Shown here: one piece after another, positions 1 through 9,400 of the stretch
Layout: each line of letters opens with the position of its first letter
Position numbering within the stretch: position 1 is the stretch's first letter
Assembly (NCBI RefSeq): GCF_025717675.1
Contig: NZ_JAJIRT010000002.1
Location: forward strand, 248,001-312,000
Reading direction: 5' to 3'
DNA from: Paucibacter sp. DJ2R-2
GTDB taxonomy: Bacteria > Pseudomonadota > Gammaproteobacteria > Burkholderiales > Burkholderiaceae_C
DNA length: 64,000 nt
Notes under the pieces: generated by a model
The model's database searches: none
What the model saw: only the letters and a program-made list of their open reading frames with translations
What the model was told of the DNA's origin: nothing
Program-made: the position numbers and the translations under genes

Positions 1-1497
1 AGCCTGGGCCAGTTGGGCGACACCTTGCGGCGACTGGGTCGGCTGGATGCGGCCCAGGAGGCTGTGCAGGAAGCCCTGGCCTTGCTGTCGAACTCGCCGA
101 CATCGCGTACTTTTGCGATCGCGCTGAAGTGCTGGGGCGATCTCTCGCTGGACCGTGCCGAGCCCGCCGCGGCGCTGGCTGCCTTCGAGCAGCTGGGGCA
201 CCACCCGCAAGCCCAGACGCAGCCCGATCTGGCCATCTTTGCCTTGCGCGGCCAGGCTCAAGCCCTGTCCCTGCTGGACCGGCCCGAGCAGGCCCTGGCC
301 TGCGCCCTGCGGGCCCTGGAGCGCGCCACCGCCAGCGGCCATGCCTACCGCCAGATTGAAGCCTTGCGCGCACTGGCCAGCCTCCACACACGCCACCCTG
401 TGCTGCCGCGCCCGCCAGGCAGCACGGCGCCCAACGCCGCCCTGCACCACCTGCTGCAAGCTCAGGCCCTGGCCCAGACCCTGCCCGGCTTTGAAACCCC
501 GAGCGAGCTCTCGGAAGCGCTGGCCGACGCCTGGGCTGCGGCCGGCGATATGGCACAGGCCTTCCAGCTCTCACGCGCCGCCAACGCCGCGCGACAGCGC
601 AGCCAGACCGAGCTGGCCAACCAGCGTGTGCTGGCCATGCAAGCCCTGCACCAGACCGACAAGGCCCGCGCAGAAGCGGCCGAACAGGCCCGCCGCGCCG
701 ACACCCTGGTGCGCGAGATGGCGCAGCGCGTGCAGCAAGGCAAGTTGCAGGCCCTGGGGCAGCTGGTGGCCGGTGTCGCCCATGAGCTCAACACCCCGAT
801 CGGCAACAGCCTGATGGCGGCCAGCCACTGGCAGGCGCGCAACGAAGCGTTGGGCCAGGCTGTTCAGGCGCAAGCCCTGCGGCGCAGCGCCCTGGACGAC
901 TACCTGCTGCACGCCCGCCAGTCGGCCGAGCTTCTGGCCCGCAATCTGAGCCGGGCCGCCAGCTTGGTCGAACAGTTCAAGCAGATCGCGGTGGACTCCA
1001 CCACCGAGAAGCGGCGCCACATCAGCCTGCGCCCGCTGTGCGAAGCGGCCCTGCACACCTGCCAGCACGAGGCCTTGCAAGAACAAGGGCTCAAACTCGA
1101 ACTGGAGATCCAAGTCGATGCTGGACTGGAGCTCGACAGCGACCCGGTGGCCCTGCAACAGCTGCTGGCCGAGCTCTGCCACAACGCCCGGCTGCACGCC
1201 TTCGCGGGCCGCAGCGAAGGCCGGCTGCGCCTGCTGGCCGAACCACTGCCCGGCGGCACCGGCTTGCGCCTGAGCCTGAGCGACGACGGCTGCGGCATCG
1301 CCGAGGCCGACCTGGGCCGCATCTTCGAGCCCTTCTTCAGCACCCGCTTCGGCCAGGGCCGCAGCGGCCTGGGCCTGCATGTCTGCCACAACCTGGCCTT
1401 GGCCCGGCTGGGCGGCAGCCTGAGCGTGCAAAGCACCCCCGGCCTGGGCACTTGCTTCGTCTTGGAGCTGGGCGAGATCCAGCGGGAAGCGGGTTGA
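1..1497 (+). CDS. TPR-containing soluble sensor histidine kinase (5'-truncated by window edge)
   Basis: The reading frame is open from base 1, so the true start lies upstream; the TTG at 13 is only internal. The first ~200 visible residues are Ala/Leu-rich helical repeats of TPR type. A short coiled coil (about 210-245) leads into a HisKA-like box, GQLVAGVAHELNTPIGNS, whose His is the phospho-acceptor. The ATP-binding lid follows with an N-box (ELCHNARLHA), a G1 box (DDGCGIAEADLGRIFEPFFS) and a G2 box (GRSGLGLHVC). No membrane segment is visible in this part, so the kinase is probably cytoplasmic and senses through its TPRs. No response regulator lies downstream; a partner may sit outside the window. 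Confidence 0.85.
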   Translation, partial: SLGQLGDTLRRLGRLDAAQEAVQEALALLSNSPTSRTFAIALKCWGDLSLDRAEPAAALAAFEQLGHHPQAQTQPDLAIFALRGQAQALSLLDRPEQALACALRALERATASGHAYRQIEALRALASLHTRHPVLPRPPGSTAPNAALHHLLQAQALAQTLPGFETPSELSEALADAWAAAGDMAQAFQLSRAANAARQRSQTELANQRVLAMQALHQTDKARAEAAEQARRADTLVREMAQRVQQGKLQALGQLVAGVAHELNTPIGNSLMAASHWQARNEALGQAVQAQALRRSALDDYLLHARQSAELLARNLSRAASLVEQFKQIAVDSTTEKRRHISLRPLCEAALHTCQHEALQEQGLKLELEIQVDAGLELDSDPVALQQLLAELCHNARLHAFAGRSEGRLRLLAEPLPGGTGLRLSLSDDGCGIAEADLGRIFEPFFSTRFGQGRSGLGLHVCHNLALARLGGSLSVQSTPGLGTCFVLELGEIQREAG

Positions 1498-1518
1498 CGG
1501 CGCTGAGACGCTCGGCAC

Positions 1519-2148
1519 TTAGGGCTTCGCGCCTTCAAGCCGTTTCAGGGTCAATTCGCGTTGGGCCTTGAGGCGTCGGATCTTCTCCTCCGCTACCGCC
1601 AGTTGCTCGGCGGACACACCCTGCGCGCGACCGAGGGCCAGCCAGTGTTCAAGCTTGGGCAGCTCGGCGTTCGCAGCTTCAACGAAAGCCTGCTGAACGG
1701 CGCGGTGCTCGTCCAACTCTCGACGCAGATGGCCCTCGTGATCGCTGAGCTGCCAGGCCGGGGTTTGAGCTTCCGGCGCGGGGCGGTGCAGGGGTGGTGT
1801 GCGCGGATCGCCATTCACGCGCGCGTCAGCCATGCTCCAGTGGGCAGGCTGCAGTGCATCGGAGGCCACAGGCGAAGGAAGTGCTGCTGGCGTAGCCGGT
1901 GGCACCGGCACCTGTGCTGCTGCTGAGGCCGAAGCAAGCGCGGGCTGCGGATGCGGCGCAGAAGCCGCCGGCGCCTGGCGCGACACCCGCGCGACCTCGG
2001 CCGGTGGCGCCTGCTCGGGCTGCATGGACAAGCCGGCGAGCACCAGTGCCGCGACCAGGGCGCTGGCCAGTAGCAGAGAACTGCTTGCGCCGCCCTGTTG
2101 GCTCGACCCAAACGGCGCGACCTGCGAGCGGGCCCTAGGATCAGTCAT
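1519..2148 (-). CDS. Single-pass membrane protein with periplasmic helical tail, unknown function
   Basis: A 209-aa protein. The ATG at 2148 overlaps the end of the upstream gene by 8 bp, so the two are probably translationally coupled. A short polar N-terminus is followed by one transmembrane helix (about residues 20-42), a Pro/Ala-rich linker and a charged helical C-terminus (about 130-209) rich in Glu, Leu and Arg. I recognise no family. As the last gene of a three-gene operon with a secreted phospholipase-like enzyme and a SurA-like protein, it could be an anchored accessory factor, similar in layout to membrane-tethered lipase foldases. That role is inference only. A longer reading from 2250 would lie inside the upstream gene and is less likely. 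Confidence 0.6.
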   Translation of the reverse strand: MTDPRARSQVAPFGSSQQGGASSSLLLASALVAALVLAGLSMQPEQAPPAEVARVSRQAPAASAPHPQPALASASAAAQVPVPPATPAALPSPVASDALQPAHWSMADARVNGDPRTPPLHRPAPEAQTPAWQLSDHEGHLRRELDEHRAVQQAFVEAANAELPKLEHWLALGRAQGVSAEQLAVAEEKIRRLKAQRELTLKRLEGAKP

Positions 2149-3574
2149 GTGAATGCCCATGGCCCTGCTGCGCGTCGGGCCAGGCCAGCACCGCAGCGGT
2201 CCACGACTCAGGCCAGCCGCGCCGGCCGTCGCCCCAGCGAATATCCGCATCCTGCAGCCACTGGACCTGGGCCTGCGCCCAGCCCTCGCGCATGCGGTCC
2301 AGGGTCAGGGCCAAGCGCGACTGGTAGCGAACGGTTTCGCTACTCAAGGGATGCACGCCCATGCTGCGTGCACTCAGCTGCACCCACTCCCGACCGACGC
2401 TGTCCACGCCCGGTGGGCGCACGCCCAAGGGCGGCTCGCCAGGCTGCGCCGCCATCAACAAACTGAGCGACCAGCGCTCACGCGCATTCTGCTTTGCCTC
2501 TGAATCGTCCAGGCGCCAATGCACGGGCTCCAGCTGCCAGCCCGCCACCGGCGCCTCAGCCAGGGCGCTGAGCTGTGCCGGCGCTTGCAGGGCCCGCAAA
2601 CGCGCCTCGATCTGCTGGGCGCAAAGCGCCGTCGCGCATCGGCCGCGCCAGCCCTGCAGCGACTCGATGCGAGCGAAGTCATCGCTGTGGGCGCGGTAAT
2701 AAGCCTCGATGTCCACGTCCGTGAGGGTGGCGCTGAGCTCGGCCCAGCCCTCGCGCGGGCCATGCGGATCACCATCCAGACCACGGAGCCGCACCCAAGC
2801 CGCGCGCTGCAGTCGCGCCTGCAGCCCACCACGCAGCGCCGCCACATCCTGGGCTTGCCAGCCGGGCTGGCTGGGCAGCCAACGGTCGGCGAAGCGCGCT
2901 TGCAGCAGTTCGTCGCCAGCCGCTTGCACGGGGCGCCAATCGCCGTCCAGCACCGCGGTGCGCGACTGCACATTCATGCGCCCCCAGAGTTCGCTCAAGG
3001 ACAAGGAAGTGCAAGCAGAGTGAACGCATTGCCGCAGCACGGGTAGCCGGGCCGCCAGACGCTGTTGCGCCGGCGACAAGCGGTCATCGAGGCGAAATGC
3101 CGGCGTTGCGGCGAGAAACGCGCGGTGCGTCGCCCCCGGCTTGACGGCCTGCCAGCCCAGGCGCTTGCGTTCCGCAGCCCAGGCTTGCGAGAAAGCGGGC
3201 CCGCTCAGCTGTGTGAGCAGATGGATCCAGAGCCGCTCGACCTCGATCTCAAGCGGATAGGCCACATGCCGAGCCGGGAACAAGCGCTCGGCCGAAATGC
3301 CCTGTGCGACTTGGCGCCCCACCACCCAATCCCGCAGCCATTGCTGCGCCACCCGCTCGCAGGGCAGATCGGGCTCCTGGCGCTGCGCGAGCTGGCACAA
3401 GGCCGCCTGTGCATGGGCCGACAGCGTCACTCCCTCAACCACCACATCAGCCAGCGGCGCCGAAGCCACTGCAGCCGCTCGAGCACTCACAGAAACGTGC
3501 AAGACTGTCCACAGCCCAAAGACCAAAGCCAGCCCAGTCCGGCACCGGCCTCGCCAGCCGCGTCGCTCGCCCAT
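2141..3574 (-). CDS. Secreted SurA/PpiC-like periplasmic protein
   Basis: A 477-aa protein with a signal peptide (Arg-rich n-region, hydrophobic stretch about 13-30, Ala-rich cleavage region). The segment TDVDIEAYYRAHSDDFARI, near residue 287, resembles the helix that precedes the parvulin domain in SurA/PpiC foldases. No clear catalytic parvulin core is visible, so it may be a chaperone rather than an isomerase. Several Cys residues occur in the mature part, and the C-terminus is His-rich (GHGHSHD). It starts only 4 bp after the phospholipase-like gene, which suggests a dedicated folding helper for that enzyme. Assignment to the SurA superfamily is moderate; the substrate is inference. Confidence 0.55.
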   Translation of the reverse strand: MGERRGWRGRCRTGLALVFGLWTVLHVSVSARAAAVASAPLADVVVEGVTLSAHAQAALCQLAQRQEPDLPCERVAQQWLRDWVVGRQVAQGISAERLFPARHVAYPLEIEVERLWIHLLTQLSGPAFSQAWAAERKRLGWQAVKPGATHRAFLAATPAFRLDDRLSPAQQRLAARLPVLRQCVHSACTSLSLSELWGRMNVQSRTAVLDGDWRPVQAAGDELLQARFADRWLPSQPGWQAQDVAALRGGLQARLQRAAWVRLRGLDGDPHGPREGWAELSATLTDVDIEAYYRAHSDDFARIESLQGWRGRCATALCAQQIEARLRALQAPAQLSALAEAPVAGWQLEPVHWRLDDSEAKQNARERWSLSLLMAAQPGEPPLGVRPPGVDSVGREWVQLSARSMGVHPLSSETVRYQSRLALTLDRMREGWAQAQVQWLQDADIRWGDGRRGWPESWTAAVLAWPDAQQGHGHSHD

Positions 3575-3578
3575 GGGC

Positions 3579-4619
3579 TCAGAAACGCTCGGCGGCGCGG
3601 TTCAAGAGATGCACCACCATGGCAATGGCATGGGGCACCACCACGCGACCGACGGTCTTGCGGTCCTTGTGGTCGGTGCTGCTGAGCACGATACCGCCGC
3701 GTGCGTAAGACAGCGCGCCACCTTGACGCAGCAGCGGGCGGATGTCCGTCGCCGTCGGCGCCAGCGGCGTGAAGCTGCCCAAGGCCTCCGTCACCAGCGC
3801 GTCTTCGCTCAGACGCTCCTGGTCGTAATAGTCCTTGACCCAGGTCTCCCAGCCGGTGTGATTGCGTGCCGAAGTGGTCCAGGTGTGGTGCGGCTGGAGC
3901 AGGTCGGTGGTGTGCATCACAAAGCCCAAGCTCTGCACCGTCGGCTTGGCCAGAAACTGGCTCCACCAGTATTGGCCGAGGTTGTCGATGGGCTGGAAGG
4001 GCATTTTCTCAAAGTCCGCGTACATCGCCGGCGTCGAAGTGCTGCCCTGGCGGTAGTTGCGTTCGGTGATGCCGTAGGTGTTGTACTTGCTGCCGTCGCT
4101 GAACCAACCCTTCATGCCGCCCCGACCGTCGTCCAAGTGATCACCCACCAGCCAGGTCGCGGCGAGGTCGTCAATGTCGCCTTTGACGGTCAGCTTGGCA
4201 TAGTTGTAGCCACCGAAGGGGTTGCCATGCACGTCCGGGCCTTGCGTGTGATTCTGGAAATGCCAATACGAGGTGTAGTTGACGATGCCTTTGCCCAAAC
4301 CCCAGACCGGAGCCAACTGGCAATCACCGGTGACTGCGCCGCAGATATAGGTGTCGGCGAAGTCGTCCACGTCGTAGGCACCTTGGCCCAGCTGTTGAGC
4401 AAACTGTTCGACCGTATAGCCAGCCTTGACCAGGCCCGCTTGCAGCTTGACGAAATTGGTGCTGCTCGGGTTGCGCTGCATATACGCCACGGCATCCATG
4501 GCGATGCGTTTGTGCGTTTCCTGCGCGAAGGCATTGGCTTGGTTGGCCAACACGCAGCACATACCTGCAATCAACAGAGCCTTCATATGCGACGACACCG
4601 AGGAAATCAAAACCTTCAT
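3579..4619 (-). CDS. Secreted zinc-dependent phospholipase C / P1 nuclease-like enzyme
   Basis: About 346 aa from the ATG at 4619; ATGs at 4631 and 4586 are also possible and none has a convincing ribosome site. The signal peptide ends ...ANQANA. Cleavage there gives a mature start FAQETHKRIA, so an aromatic residue at position 1 and His at position 6 reproduce the Trp1/His6 spacing of P1-type nucleases, whose N-terminal residue binds zinc through its backbone. Further likely metal ligands are in DVDDFADTY, GDHLDD and MHTTDLLQPHHTW. The family hydrolyses phosphodiesters (phospholipids or single-stranded nucleic acids); which substrate applies here cannot be read. First gene of a leftward operon with a SurA-like protein and a membrane protein. 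Confidence 0.7.
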   Translation of the reverse strand: MKVLISSVSSHMKALLIAGMCCVLANQANAFAQETHKRIAMDAVAYMQRNPSSTNFVKLQAGLVKAGYTVEQFAQQLGQGAYDVDDFADTYICGAVTGDCQLAPVWGLGKGIVNYTSYWHFQNHTQGPDVHGNPFGGYNYAKLTVKGDIDDLAATWLVGDHLDDGRGGMKGWFSDGSKYNTYGITERNYRQGSTSTPAMYADFEKMPFQPIDNLGQYWWSQFLAKPTVQSLGFVMHTTDLLQPHHTWTTSARNHTGWETWVKDYYDQERLSEDALVTEALGSFTPLAPTATDIRPLLRQGGALSYARGGIVLSSTDHKDRKTVGRVVVPHAIAMVVHLLNRAAERF

Positions 4620-4895
4620 GCTCGCCCGCATTCATGACGTCGTGATGAAGGGATCAGCAAGCTAAAGCCACTGCGTTCGAGAGCAGGCCATGCGCAGTTT
4701 CTGGGCCAAATCGCGTCGCACTGATGGATTTCCCATCTGGACCTCCGTAACGATGAATGACCGACAACCACTGTGCATAACCATTGGTTTGCACTGCATG
4801 AAATTTTCTCTCGCTTACGCGACTGTCATCGTCAGCAGGAATACTTCTTTGCGGCATCGGTTCGTTGCCAATATCCAACTAGAAGGAGACTTTCG

Positions 4896-6137
4896 ATGAG
4901 TGAGACCGCTGTAAATACCGCCTCGTCCCTGGAAATTCGCCGAGACTTCCTAAGGCGCAGCCTGATCGGCGCAGGCCTGGTGTCCGTGGGGTCCTCGAGC
5001 GCCTGGGCCCAGAGCCTGCCGGCCGTTCCCGCCAATCCGCAAGGGTCCGAAGGCCTGCAGACCATCGCCTCACTGGCGGCGCTTGGGCCGCTGCAGGCAC
5101 CTGACGCCAATGGACTGCGCCTGCCCTCAGGCTTCAGCTCGCGGGTGATCGCACGCAGCGGGCAGAAGGTGGCATCGACCGGCTACACCTGGCACAGCAC
5201 ACCGGACGGCGGCGCCTGTCTGGCCAGTGGCGACGGCGGCTGGATCTATCTGTCCAATTGCGAGCTCGATGGTGGCAAAGGCGGCGTCTCGGCGATTCGA
5301 TTCAACTCCACGGGCGGCATCACCAGCGCTTACTCCATCTGCAGTGGCACCAGCCGCAACTGTGTCGGCGGCATGAGCCCCTGGAAAACCTGGCTCAGCT
5401 GCGAGGAAGTCGACCGCGGTCGCGTGGTGGAGTGCGACCCTTTCGGCCAGAAGGCGCCGGTGGTGCGCAATGCCTTGGGCTGGTTCGACCATGAGGCACT
5501 GACCTTCGACACGACGACCGGTTTCATCTACCTGACCGAGGACAAGAGCGACGGACGCTTCTACCGCTTCCGCCCAACGCGGGCGAACGACCTGAGCTCG
5601 GGCACGCTGGAAGTGGCCCGGCGCGTCGGCTCGGCCGCGCCCTACTCGCTGCAGTGGCTGAGCGTTCCCACACCCAACCCCAGCAGTTCGGGCACGCGCA
5701 CGCGCAAGCAGGTGAGCTCCAGTTCCAGCTTCAATGGTGGCGAAGGCTGCTGGTTCCACAAGGGCGTCGTGTACTTCACGACCAAGGGCGACAACCGGGT
5801 ATGGGCCTATGAAACCGCAGCCAACCGGTTGAGCATCCTCTACGACGACAACACGGCCAGCAACCCGGTGCTGACCGGAGTGGACAACGTCATAGTCTCG
5901 GCCCTGGGCGATGTCTATGTAGCAGAGGACGGCGGCGACATGCAGATCTGCGTGATCCGACCGAGCGGCGAGGTGGCGCCTATTGTCAAGCTGGAGGGCC
6001 ACAACGCCAGCGAAATGACCGGCATCGCCTTCAGCCCCGATGGCAGCCGCCTTTACTTCAGCTCTCAGCGCGGCACGACGGGCAGCGGCGCCAACGGCGT
6101 GAGCTTTGAGGTGCGAGGCCCCTTCCTGGGCATTTGA
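4896..6137 (+). CDS. phoX: PhoX-family (DUF839) alkaline phosphatase, Tat-exported
   Basis: A 413-aa protein. The start at 4896 is fixed by AGAAGGAGA at 4881-4889 and by the twin-arginine signal RRDFLRRSLIGAG (residues 15-27) with an AWA-type cleavage site near 38; the frame is open further upstream but without a signal. PhoX enzymes are calcium/iron-dependent periplasmic phosphomonoesterases with a beta-propeller fold. The family signature is clear in SPWKTWLSCEEV (161-172), followed by WFDHEAL and LTEDKSDGRFYRF. It is shorter than classical PhoX (about 600 aa), closer to the short DUF839 branch, so the substrate is uncertain. Its last 338 bp and the following 85 bp occur again at 11450-11872. 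Confidence 0.85.
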   Translation: MSETAVNTASSLEIRRDFLRRSLIGAGLVSVGSSSAWAQSLPAVPANPQGSEGLQTIASLAALGPLQAPDANGLRLPSGFSSRVIARSGQKVASTGYTWHSTPDGGACLASGDGGWIYLSNCELDGGKGGVSAIRFNSTGGITSAYSICSGTSRNCVGGMSPWKTWLSCEEVDRGRVVECDPFGQKAPVVRNALGWFDHEALTFDTTTGFIYLTEDKSDGRFYRFRPTRANDLSSGTLEVARRVGSAAPYSLQWLSVPTPNPSSSGTRTRKQVSSSSSFNGGEGCWFHKGVVYFTTKGDNRVWAYETAANRLSILYDDNTASNPVLTGVDNVIVSALGDVYVAEDGGDMQICVIRPSGEVAPIVKLEGHNASEMTGIAFSPDGSRLYFSSQRGTTGSGANGVSFEVRGPFLGI

Positions 6138-6222
6138 GGCTTGCGGGGCGGTACCCGCCCCGCTGCCTGCAGGACGCGCGAGCATCCACATCAAGCAATC
6201 ACTGAACTGCCGTCATGGCAGC
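5800..6222 (+). repeat. phoX 3'-end direct repeat, copy 1 (intact gene)
   Basis: This stretch covers the last third of phoX, its stop codon, a GC hairpin and about 60 further bases. It matches 11450-11872 at a constant offset of 5650 with only scattered substitutions. Both ends of the match are sharp. Confidence 0.9.
6143..6163 (+). terminator. GC hairpin just after phoX
   Basis: A perfect 9-bp stem (gcggggcgg / ccgccccgc) with a 3-base loop begins 6 bp after the phoX stop. There is no T-run, so it may be a processing or stability hairpin or a weak terminator. It is copied unchanged at 11793-11813. Confidence 0.5.
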
Positions 6223-6396
6223 GCTCGAAGCACTTGCATCGAAAGATGGCCTCGGCCGCTCTTGCAACGTGTTCTGGAAGCAGCACGTCTGGGCGAGTGT
6301 CAAGCCCGTCCCGAACTGCAGTTGCAAGTCAGCGACGGCAGCCCAAACACCGTGACGCCTAGCCCAGCGCTGACCTGCTCCCACACAAACACGCAT
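6223..6396. other. Non-coding spacer between phoX and the Kelch gene
   Basis: Spacer between two convergent genes. Apart from the hairpins at 6143-6163 and 6397-6428, I see no gene, promoter or RNA. Confidence 0.5.
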
Positions 6397-6428
6397 AAAA
6401 AAGGCCCGGTTCCTTCCGGAACCGGGCC
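6397..6428 (-). terminator. Rho-independent terminator of the Kelch/PKD gene
   Basis: An 11-bp perfect stem (6403-6413 with 6418-6428) and a 4-base loop. Read on the minus strand it is followed by six T (AAAAAA at 6397-6402 on the plus strand). It lies about 40 bp after the stop codon at 6468. Confidence 0.9.
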
Positions 6429-6467
6429 CTCGGCTGAATCCGCTGAACGTCAGTGGCGCCGCACAAC

Positions 6468-9400
6468 TCAGGGTGCGCGGGTGGTTGCCTTGAACGGCAC
6501 CAGGTAACCACCGATGTTGAGCGTGGCCGTGGTCGTGGTCAGCGGCGAGACACTGCTGCGCACACGCACGCGAACCGACTGGCCCTTGCTCACGGTACCG
6601 GGTGCGTTGGTGAAGGCGGCGCCGGCGATGCTGTACTCACCATTCTCCACACTGATTGGGGCAGCGGTGTTGATGCCCCAGATACCGGCCGACGACGAAG
6701 ACACCCAGGTGTCCGCGGTAACGTTGGTCGCTTCGGTGAAGGCAAAAGCGTCCGGCACGGCATCCTCAGCCACGGTGGTGACGTCGAAGTTGCCCGTGAC
6801 GCCACCGATGGTGACCACTGCGCGCTTGGTCGCCAGGAAAGCACTGCTGCTGGTGACGCGGACACGGATGCCCTGACCATTCAGCACGGTACCCGGGGCG
6901 CTGGTAAAGGCGCCACCGCTGATGCTGTACTCACCGCCTTCAATGCTGATCGGGGTCGGTGCGTTGATGCCATTGACCGTGCGGGTCGAGGACACCACAG
7001 CGGTGTTGGTCAGCACACCCGAGATGGTGTCGAAGGAGAAAGCCGTCGGCACACGGTCGGCCGCGGCGGTGGTGACATCAAAGCGGGTGCTGAAGCTGCC
7101 CACATTCAGGGTCACGCTCTGGCTGGCCAGGTAGTCCGGGCCGGTGGTCAGGCGCACACGCACGGACTGGCCGTTGCTGATGGTGCCCGGAGCCGAAGTG
7201 AAGGCGCCGCCGGCGATGCTGTATTCACCACCGACCACGCTGATCGGCGTGGCGGTGTTGATGCCACCCACCACCTTGCTTTCCGAGACCACCAACGTGC
7301 CAGGCAAGGCCGTGGTGTTAGCCAGGAAGGCGAAGGCTGTCGGCGTGGTGTCAGGCGCCGCGGTCGTGACGGTGAAGCTGCCACTCACGCCGCCCACATT
7401 CAGGCTGACCGTGCTGGAGGTGGAATGCTGGCTGCTGCTGGTCACGCGCACACGCACAGACTGCGCATTGTTGACCGTGCCAGGTGCGCTGGTGAAGGCG
7501 GCGCCATTGATGCTGTACTCACCACCCGAGACGCTGATCGGCGTCGGGGCATTGACACCGGTGACAACCACAACCGGCGAGGTGATCCAGACACCCAGGT
7601 CCACATTGTTCAGGCTGGCGAAGCTGAAAGCCGCGGGGGTGGTGTCCACGCCCGAAGTGGTCACAGCGAAGCTGGCCGACACGCCACCGATGTTCAGCAC
7701 GGTGGTGGTGGTTGCGCCGTAGCTGGAGCTGCTCAGCTGACGCACACGCACGGTCTGGCCCGACAGCACCGTGCCGGGTGCGCTGGTGAAGGCGCCGCCG
7801 TTGATGTTGTACTCACCACCGGTGACGCTGATCGCGGCCGGGCCGTTGATGCCGCGCACGATCACGCCCGCCGAAGCGGTCTGGGTCGACAGCGCGGCAC
7901 CGGTCACCGCGGGGAAGGCAAACGCGTCCGGCGCGGTGTCCAGATTGGACGTGGTGACGTTGAACACGGCGTTGACCGTGCCGATGGTCAGCGTGGCGCT
8001 GGTCGTCTCGCCATAGCCCGCCGCACTGTTGACACGCACGCGCAGGGTCTGACCCTTGGCAACCGTTCCCGGCGCCGAGGTGTAAGGCGCGCCGGCGATG
8101 CTGTACTCACCACCCACGATGCTGATCGGCGTTGCGGTGTTGACACCCCAGACACCGATGCTGTTCGAGATGATTTGCGTGTTCAGCGCCGCGCTGGCCA
8201 CCGGCGTGAAGGCGAAGGCGTCAGGGGTGACGTCTTCGGCCATGGTGGTCACGTTGAAGGGGACGCTGAGCGTGCCCACCGTCACCACGGCCGTCTTGGT
8301 GCTGCCGAAGCTGGTGCTGGACAGCAGGCGCATGCGCACACCCTGACCGTTGGTCACAGTGCCGGCTGCGCTGGTGAAGGCGCCGCCGCTGATGCTGTAC
8401 TCACCGCCCACCACCGAGATCGGCGTCGGGCCGGTGACGGTGATGGTGGCCGTGCCCGAAGACACCAGGGTGTTCAGGGCTGCGTTCGCCTCCGGATTGA
8501 AGACGAAAGGCTTAACGTCGCCGCTGGCGGCCACGGTCGTGGTGTTGAAGCTGGCCGAGAAGCCGCCCACCACCACGGTGACGCCGCGGGTGGTCGAGTT
8601 GGCATTGGCGCTCATGACACGAACGCGCAGCACCTGACCGGCCAGCACCGTGCCGGGGGCGCTGGTGAAGGCGCCACCGTCGAGGCTGTATTCGCCGCCG
8701 CTGACCTGGATCGGGGCTGCGGCATCGATGCCGGCGATGGTCGCCGGCGCAGACACCACCCAGCTGTTCAGGGCCACATTGGCGGCGCTGGCGAAGCTGA
8801 AGGCATCGGGTGTGACGTCCTTGTCCGTCACCACCACATTGATCGACTTCTGCGCGCTTTCGCCGCGGTCATCGGTCACGGTCAACAGCACGGTGTAGGT
8901 GCCGGCTGCGGCGTAGCGGTGGCTGGCCGTGGCGCCTTCGGCGCCGGTGCCATCACCGAAGTTCCAAACGTAGGACACGATGGAACCGTCAATGTCGCGG
9001 CTGGTCGAGGCGTCGAATGCAAACGTGGTGTTCAGCGAACCCGTGGCCGGAGACACGCTGAACGCAGCCTGGGGTGCCTGATTGACCGTGCTGTCGGAAT
9101 CCGCCAAGCTCAGGTGCCAGATGCTGCCCTGGATGGACTGGCCGGGCTCGCGGCCACCGTAAAGCACGGACACCTTGGCGATCGGGTCATAGGACAGCAT
9201 CGCGATGTAGCGGGACGGCGGCGACACGGCCGGGGTCACTTCAGTCCAAACGTTCTTGGCGTAATCGTAGATCCAGGTGTCCGCCAGGAGTTCGGCGGTC
9301 GTGGGCACGGTGGCGTAGAAGTCGCGCACCGAGGTACCGCCGTTCATCACCACCACACCATGCTCCTTGTCGAAGGACATCTGGTGGCCCATGCGAGCCG

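Noticed and set aside
4823-4840. Possible Pho box before phoX (ctgtcat at 4823)
   Set aside because: Only the first half-site fits; the second, four bases later, does not match. Too weak to report as a PhoB site.
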